Assembly (NCBI GenBank): GCA_030549495.1
Contig: JAUIRK010000150.1
Span: 186,001 to 250,000 of the forward strand
Origin: Nectonema munidae
Lineage: Eukaryota; Nematomorpha; Nectonematoida; Nectonematidae
Direction: 5' to 3'
Length of the DNA: 64,000 nt
A program made the translations under genes and the position numbers. The notes beneath the pieces were generated by a model. It ran no database searches. It was not told where the DNA came from and saw only the letters and a program-made list of their open reading frames with translations. Positions 58,801 through 64,000 of the stretch are shown here, piece by piece. Position 1 is the stretch's first letter. Each line of letters begins with the position of its first letter.

Positions 58801-61800
58801 TGGCCGTAGAGAAGTGTGATTGAGTTATATTAGTGCCGTGCTTTAAGATTGAAGATAAATTTGATAGAAAAAATTATTTTGGTTTGAATATGAATATACA
58901 AATTGTTGAATATATTTGTAAATAATTGTTTTTTTGTTATATGAATTAATTTATTTGTAAGTTTTAGTATATTAATTAATAAGTCAGAAAGCTAAACCAA
59001 TAAGTAACTTTTTAAATCAATTTGTTTGTGATTAGCTGTAAGTTAGTTAGTTTGTTTATTAATAGATTTGTTCGTTACTTATTTAGTTAAATCAATAAAA
59101 TAGTTTGTAAATTTGTTAATCAAAGTTAAATAATATACATAGTATATACCTTAAAAATTAGTTTTATTGTTGTTAAGCTTTAATTGGTTTTTTGTAAATT
59201 AATTTTTATATAACATTTTTTGTTATTAATAGTTTAGTTTTATTACTTATTGAATTAAGATTGCTGTTTTTGGAACCCAGATTGCGCTATCAACCCAATT
59301 TGTCTGCAAATTTTTTTAGCTGAGTGAACACATTTCTCTTCAAAAAACCTTAAAACTTTTTATAAATCATTTTCTTTTAATTTTGAATCAGGGCTTCCTT
59401 TGGCTCAAAAAATTGAAACATTAAGCCAGTATTTACACTATTACAAACATAGACCTTTGAAAGGTAATTCTTCCTTAATAAATATACACCATTCTTTCGT
59501 TAATGTGCACACGTTGGGATCCGAAACACCTACCGCATATTAAGTGAGAGCGCATTTTAGCATCCGTCATGTATTATTGTCATTTATTTTATGAAACATC
59601 TTGGATCTCGTCTGAGAACGAGAAAGACATCAATATGCGACAAACCCTGAGATTCAGTGTTTGGGTTGTTTTTGGTATCTATCAACCGGACTTAGCATAC
59701 AAAACAGATTCAATACAGCAAATTTATTGGAATTGATAATTCAATAAAATACAATGCAAATCGACTTAATTGCATTCAATTATATATAATTATATACAAA
59801 AATACTAGTGTGTACACCAAGAGGAAAGCATTTTTTTACAATATTTTATTTCACTTCATGAGAAAATCATCCAGTTTCCTCTGTACAGGCTTGGTCGTAG
59901 CAAGGACTCGTAGTTTACGAAGAAGGGTACACTATTGAAGACTTTCCAGGATCATTCCATTGCTCTCCAGGAAGGGAATCATGAGCTGGATGTACTTAAG
60001 GGCTTTTCCCCGTTTCGAGTCGGCTCGACTCGAAAATCATACAAAATGTATTTTTTGATGCCTAAGTTGCTGCCGCATATTAACCGATTCGCATATTTTA
60101 TCTGAGGGCATTTTAACAGAAGATTGCTACTTGTATACTTGTTTTTCCATTATGATATCATATCCTCTAATCGTATAACATTCTTATTTATGTGTATATC
60201 TGCATATGTTTTAACTCTTCTGACTACGTTCAAATCTGTGTTTATATGTGAGTGCGCTTAAGTGTCCGTGCATGTATATGCGCTTGTGTGTGCGCGCGTA
60301 ATTTCCAGGTTTTGAGGGTCAAGGATTTTAAAGGGATATCAGTCGAAGTCGTTATCTAAAAAAAATTTAGGTGTCAAAGGGAAGGGAGTCGGCTTTTTTT
60401 AAATAAACAAAAAAATTTCTACTTTTTGTAAACTTTTTGAGTTAGTGTTGAATTTATTAAGTTTATAAGTATCTGGAGTCGGAATCAGCCTTTTGTGAGT
60501 ACTTTTGGGTTTCTTAAGTTTGACCAAATTTACAGAAATTTAGGCGACTGATTTGTTGATTGCGGTCTTAAACACATTCTATATCTGGTAACTCAAGTTT
60601 CTCGTATTTACCATTTTTACTTCCAAATTGTCTTTTAATGTTCTAAACTTTCTTTTTAAGTTCTAAACTGGCAATGTAACAGTTAGTGTATTCTTAATAT
60701 TGTAAAGGAGCTTGAAAAATCTAAGCGTAAATAATAATTAATGGATAAATAACATTAATAATAATTGAAAGAGAAATAATTCTTTCTTTCAAACATTTTT
60801 AATTGAACTCTCTGCTTTCAACATATGCGCTGAATCTCTTCTTAGCAATGTTTTATTTTTCAATTTTTCCCTTCTCTCTTTATTCTATGAAACAAAATTA
60901 AGAATAAAAAACTTACAAAAAATTCGAAAGTGTAAAAAATATTTGAAATTTAAATTATTGATTAACCCTTTTAATGTTAGCGCCATCTTTAACCTTTTCA
61001 ATGACGCACACGATTTTCTGATTTAATCGATTTAACCCGTTAACGCCCAGAGTCGACTTTACAAAAATAAAATCGTCTGCGTTTATCAAATCTCTTTAAT
61101 ACAAATCTTCTGCTTTACATTAGATATCGTCTGATTATTCTGGTCGTTAACGGGTTAAGACGCAGGCAAACTCTTACTTTCAATCGAATTTACTCACTTT
61201 TTATTGGAACGCTCTTTACTTTCGCTGCAAAAAATTTTGATGTTGCAATGCTTATGCTATTTAATCCAGGTAAAAATATATTTCTTTTTCAAATGTTTTT
61301 AAGAAGTTGTCTTTCAGGTAGAATTATGCGTTGACATATACGATAAGTTTTACTGAATGAACGTTTTCACTGTTTTAGTTCAATTATTATTATTGTAGTT
61401 GAGTGACGACTGCTTTGCTTACTATATTTTGTTCAGATATAATGACAGCCGCTTTTGACAATTTTCTTTAAATCTATATATCCATCAAGGACCGCGTTTG
61501 CCATCTGTGAGATTGTATATTTTTCTTTTGAAATATAAACACATTATAAATAACTCTTATTTTCCTTGTCTTAGGTTTTTTCGCATAAAATTCTATGAAA
61601 ATGGAAGAAACTTTTTACTTTTTGAATTAAATTTCATACTTTACAGTAACTGAAACACAAATTGGAATGATCTCTTGCCTTACTGGTCAATTTATTTCTA
61701 GGCGTGTCGTGGATCAAAGTTCGATGATGGTGTGGAATTCGCTAGAAACTTTGATACTGTTGATTCTCCTACGCTTTACAGTAGAATTCCCTCTGAAGCA

Positions 61801-61831
61801 GATTTTCTTTTCGCCTATTCTACTCCAATGG
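49602..61831 (+). CDS. Caspase, effector-like (three exons: p20 and start of p10)
   Basis: Exons 49602-49879, 52098-52273 and 61702-61831 join in frame. The product is a cysteine protease cutting after Asp in apoptosis. Visible residues: the S1-pocket Arg in QHLRDGSEVDGASL, the catalytic His in LTHGEE, and Gln-Ala-Cys-Arg-Gly, with the catalytic Cys encoded at the start of the third exon. The segment NFDTVDSPTLYSRIPSEADF suggests a processing site after DTVD and then the start of the small subunit, ending FAYSTPMG. Missing are any prodomain exons and the rest of p10 (YSWR, GSWF). RGLAIIINN and SLAGKPKIFLIQ are as in drICE/caspase-3-like members. No frame break was seen. Whether it is an effector or an initiator is not certain without the prodomain. 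Confidence 0.93.
49880..52097 (+). other. Caspase intron, 2.2 kb
   Basis: AT-rich and noncoding. It contains a (GTAT)n run near 50025-50050 and a degenerate CTCCAACTCCCGGACTCCGA tract near 50323, of the GGAGTCGG type seen elsewhere. No transposase was recognised. Confidence 0.5.
52098..52273 (+). CDS. Caspase exon: p20 with catalytic His
   Basis: It completes a split Ala codon and encodes SQEDFSFSDCLFACILTHGE, NFIWGTDRPITLSPIFKLF, and SLAGKPKIFLIQ, ending CAG|GTAAAT in phase 0. LTHGE contains the catalytic His. Confidence 0.94.
52345..53470 (-). pseudogene. hAT transposase relic (GTF2IRD2-like)
   Basis: On the minus strand, pieces read FVARGMKPFLEEDFIHLSRA, SLALDESTDTTDTAQLAVFI, GGVTSDLEICEKFFQLVP, HCFIHQEYFC and HWLPMLTDITTHQKY, in the order of GTF2IRD2-type hAT transposases. 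A hAT-like terminus (GACCGGGGTCAGGCGAC) lies near 52343. It has several frameshifts and sits inside the caspase intron, opposite in strand. Confidence 0.8.
53869..53996. mobile_element. hAT MITE, 128 bp, perfect 8-bp target duplication
   Basis: The ends are CAGGGTTTCGGAGCC and GGCTCCGAAACCCTG, flanked by GTTCAAAC at 53861-53868 and 53997-54004. It is noncoding and looks young. Confidence 0.92.
54830..55095 (+). mobile_element. Probable 5' UTR piece of an RTE-like LINE
   Basis: The segment is GC-richer than its surroundings (CCAAAACGTCCGCACTTAGC ... GCTGGAGTTTCCCTAGCGTG ... CACGAGACGGAGG). It resembles the leader regions of the endonuclease-RT LINE that begins again at about 55430. The 330 bp between are AT-rich and unlike it, so the leader may have been split by an insertion or belong to a second copy. 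Confidence 0.4.
55430..58310 (+). mobile_element. RTE-like LINE with APE, RT and C-terminal zinc motif
   Basis: It starts with a GC-rich leader ending in GAAGGGCATCCGGCCATAAA, just before the ORF. The ORF covers APE, RT and a C-terminal Cys motif, and then the EFRYLGDVL frame is cut by a 13-base C run. It is in the 9.4-kb caspase intron, sense to the gene. Confidence 0.82.
55820..58207 (+). pseudogene. LINE ORF: endonuclease-reverse transcriptase
   Basis: The APE part has LRIASANVGTLVGTTAELVD, IAGLQELNYKNHGTKM, LSVYAPQCG and FNGHVGEESDGYNGVHRGFG. The RT part has MKTNKTTGPSGVPIEVIQ, LLPLYKCKGDSKECSNYRSI, FVELEKAFDCIPRE, VHQGSVLSPILFAIVMDVL and FLYADDMVIVG. The C-terminal DPCAKSGKKVMRNAIQCSLC and CCSC form a zinc-binding motif known from this family. 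Disruptions include a frame change in the GDFNGH motif near 56310, a stop near 56475, a stop just before FLYADD near 57871, and a missing stretch after it. Confidence 0.88.
58560..61035. other. Caspase intron, 3' half
   Basis: Mostly AT-rich noncoding DNA. It contains a pogo/Tigger fragment (separate entry) bordered by two CCGCATATTAA motifs near 59530 and 60070, and degenerate GGAGTCGG tracts at about 60385-60485. Confidence 0.5.
59851..60015 (-). pseudogene. pogo/Tigger-type transposase C-terminal fragment
   Basis: The minus strand reads GKALKYIQLMIPFLESNGMI and LRKLRVLATTKPVQRKLDDF LMK then TGA, similar to the C-terminal tail of pogo/Tigger/jerky-like transposases (LRxLxxxxTTKxxQxKLxDFF). 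The DDE core is absent and there is one internal stop. Confidence 0.55.
61036..61154. mobile_element. TTAA-flanked MITE, subfamily A
   Basis: TTAA|CCCGTTAACGCCCAGAG...CTGGTCGTTAACGGG|TTAA, 119 bp, with AAATCGTCTGCG and ATATCGTCTGATT. It lies in the caspase intron 550 bp before the active-site exon. Confidence 0.85.
61702..61831 (+). CDS. Caspase exon: catalytic Cys and start of p10
   Basis: It opens with ACRGSKFDDGVEFARNFDTV and continues through SRIPSEADFLFAYSTPM G|GTATCT. The exon boundary lies between the Gln and Ala of QACRG. No following exon with YSWR or GSW was found before 64000. Confidence 0.93.
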
Positions 61832-62683
61832 GTATCTCACTTTTTTATACACCTTCTTTACTTGTACAGTCATGGTTAGGCCTTATACTACGCATCAGAC
61901 AGCAGCTCCTTCCCAAGTGAGGCTAGCAAATCCATTTTTCCAATTGAATTTTCAAAGGATTTGTTCTCTAAATCACATTCTATCAATTTTTAAATATTGA
62001 ATATACTTTTTAGTTGATTAGATAAAATATTTTTTTGTTACTCCTGCTTTGAAAATTAAGTTCCGTTTTCGCTTCATTTCCCAATCCCGATCTTACGGCT
62101 CCAATCAGAAAATTTTGGGTAACTGGTGTGGGGAAGGAGGAATTAACGAACACGCAATCAAAATCGTCAAGATTCACTGACACAAAAAGTGTTTTTTAGA
62201 AATAATTTTCTGAGTATAATAAGTAGTACATTATCTGACGACTACACTACTATACATAAAACATAAACTAAGCACCCACCAACACATATTGTGTTCAGAA
62301 GCCCACATTAGGCTGTTTCCATTGCCCCGAGGTTGTCAGATTATGCCTTACTTTTTTTAGAGTTGTATCATGAGGCATAAATAAATCCCAAAAAAGAAAA
62401 ATGTCGAAAAAAAATTGTTAAGGTGGTGCAATGAACAAAAATATGTTAAGATAACTTTTTAGTTCGCAAAATAGATGGCGTTAATTAAAAATTTATTTTT
62501 TGCTATTATTATTTTGAGTACAACAAATATAAACTTAAAAAATATATTAAAAAAATTAAATTATATATATATCTTTAAAATATTTATTATAAAATAAATA
62601 ATTAAACTTACTTTAATTTCTAACCATTGTAAAACAAATAAAAAAATTTAATATAAATTAATGTGTGATGTATTCGCAGTTTT
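61832..62683. other. AT-rich DNA after the last visible caspase exon
   Basis: No exon for the remaining p10 domain and no recognisable repeat end was found. The stretch just before the transposase (62500-62680) is very AT-rich. Confidence 0.5.
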
Positions 62684-64000
62684 TTGTTTGTTATTATGAA
62701 TACAAGGTTTTCTTGCAAAGATTTTCCTTTTCTGGGAAGTACTCCTGGGCTTACTCATTTAACTATAGCTGGTTGTAGACTTCCAACCTTTAAACAAGTT
62801 TTGCTGTGCTATCTTAGCTTTATGAAAAAGTTTAGAGAAGAGGATTCTGCTAAAAACACAAAAATAAGTGTTCTTAGATCAAAAAAAGTCGTCGAGGAAG
62901 TCGAGAAGCACTATCAGAAAGCAAATATACCAACAATAGCTAAAAACAAAATATATCAGAAAATTTTATTGTTTGTATCAGAATATAATAAAATAAAAAA
63001 ATACTAAAAAAAACAAATTTTTTTAGATATTAAAGAAGAGTTTAACCTTGAAAAAGAATGCCAAGAAAGCGAAGATAACATAATGTTGGAAGAGAACACT
63101 GAAGTTTTAACCAAAAGATCGCATAAAAGGTGTAAAAAAAAGTGGAACAAATATTTTTGTACCTCATGATATCTTAAAAAAGAAAATTTAGTTTCTACCT
63201 TCATTAGAAACAATGTCTCATCAACAGCTTCTGCTACAATTCTTCAGTCATTTATTGAAGCGTGTGAAGGTGATACAAACAAAATAAATTTACATCCTTC
63301 TCAAGCCTACAAGTATAAAGTTCAGGCTATAGAAAAAACTGCTAAAATAATAAAAAGTTCGTGGGCATCAGAAACTTTTTTAAATTTGCATTGGGATGGA
63401 AAGTTACTCCCAACATTAAGAAGTAGGTTTCATTATGAAGAGAGAATGCCTGTTGTCGTTTCGAACAATGACATAATTAAATTGCTTGGCGTGCCTTTGA
63501 TAAGTCCATATGAAAAAAATAAAGGTGGGGATGTTCTTTCAAAAGCTTCTGTAGATTTGCTTGAAAGTTGGGATTGTAAGGAATCTGTTAAAACTATGGT
63601 GTTTGATACCACAAGTCTTAATACCGAACGTTTATCAGCCACTTGTGTATGTATTCAAAGTAAATTAGGAAGACCTCTTTTTTGGTGTCCCTGCAGACAT
63701 CACATTGGAGAAATTATGTTAAAGAAAATTTGGGAAACTACAAAAATTTACAAATCATCTGGACCAGAAGTAAATCTTTTTAATAAATTTAGAAGAAACT
63801 TTCAAGTTTTTTACTCAGAAGAGCGATCTAATTACACTTATTATGAAGTAAAAAAGTATAAATGCGAACATATTATTCTTTTTAAAAATATGCTAAAAAG
63901 GATTTTATTTAGAAATGACTACAAGGAACTTCTTCTCTTGTCTCTGATGTATCTAGAAGGTGAAAGTCAATTTATAAAATTCAGAGTACCAGGTTCTATA
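62684..64000 (+). pseudogene. DNA-transposon transposase-like gene, runs off the window
   Basis: The first part reads MNTRFSCKDFPFLGSTPGLT and ends at 63007. Later frames give LVSTFIRNNVSSTASATILQ, WDGKLLPTLRSRFHYEERMP, MVFDTTSLNTERLSATCVCI, GRPLFWCPCRHHIGEIMLKK, DYKELLLLSLMYLEGES and FRVPGSI. The DTTxxNTxxxxxxC...LGRPLLWxxCRHHxGE pattern is that of a transposase family common in aphids, cnidarians and other animals, whose superfamily I cannot name with confidence. A frame change lies in an A run near 63177. The end is beyond 64000. Confidence 0.8.

Overview
This window is intron-rich, AT-rich animal DNA carrying parts of three conserved protein-coding genes set in a dense field of old and young transposable elements. 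The slowly evolving Munc18/Rop exons, the DNAJC2 exons and an arthropod-style caspase point to a protostome animal, most likely an arthropod. The sequence alone does not fix the species.

Layout. (1) 2.0-8.6 kb, plus strand: the last four exons of a DNAJC2/MPP11 (zuotin-type) ribosome-associated J-protein, covering both C-terminal SANT/Myb domains and the stop codon. (2) 9.0-28.4 kb, minus strand: thirteen exons of a Munc18-1/Rop (syntaxin-binding, Sec1/Munc18) gene, complete except for a short first coding exon. The two genes are tail to tail, with about 400 bp between their stop codons. (3) 28.5-49 kb: a gene-poor stretch made largely of mobile elements. It holds a hAT element, a LINE 3' fragment split by a TTAA-flanked MITE, a piggyBac relic split by a tRNA-SINE, a nearly whole CR1/Jockey-group LINE, a palindrome and SINE cluster, and a CACTG-ended DNA transposon with long terminal inverted repeats. 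(4) 49.6-61.8 kb, plus strand: three exons of a caspase (p20 and the start of p10). A 9.4-kb intron separates the Gln from the Ala-Cys of the QACRG active-site motif and is filled with a hAT relic, a hAT MITE, an RTE-like LINE and a pogo/Tigger fragment. (5) 62.7-64 kb: a broken DNA-transposon transposase that runs off the window end.

The host genes have no operon-like relationship. Rop acts in SNARE-dependent exocytosis, DNAJC2 at the ribosome exit, and the caspase in apoptosis. The most notable non-genic signals are a family of about 120-130 bp MITEs flanked by TTAA that share an ATCGTCTG core and nest in other elements, a 650-bp composite repeat shared by introns of two different genes, a perfect 31-bp hairpin, a pair of opposed palindromes, and a copy of one Rop exon edge lying inside another Rop intron. 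No tRNA or rRNA gene, CRISPR array, or confidently identified LTR retrotransposon was seen.
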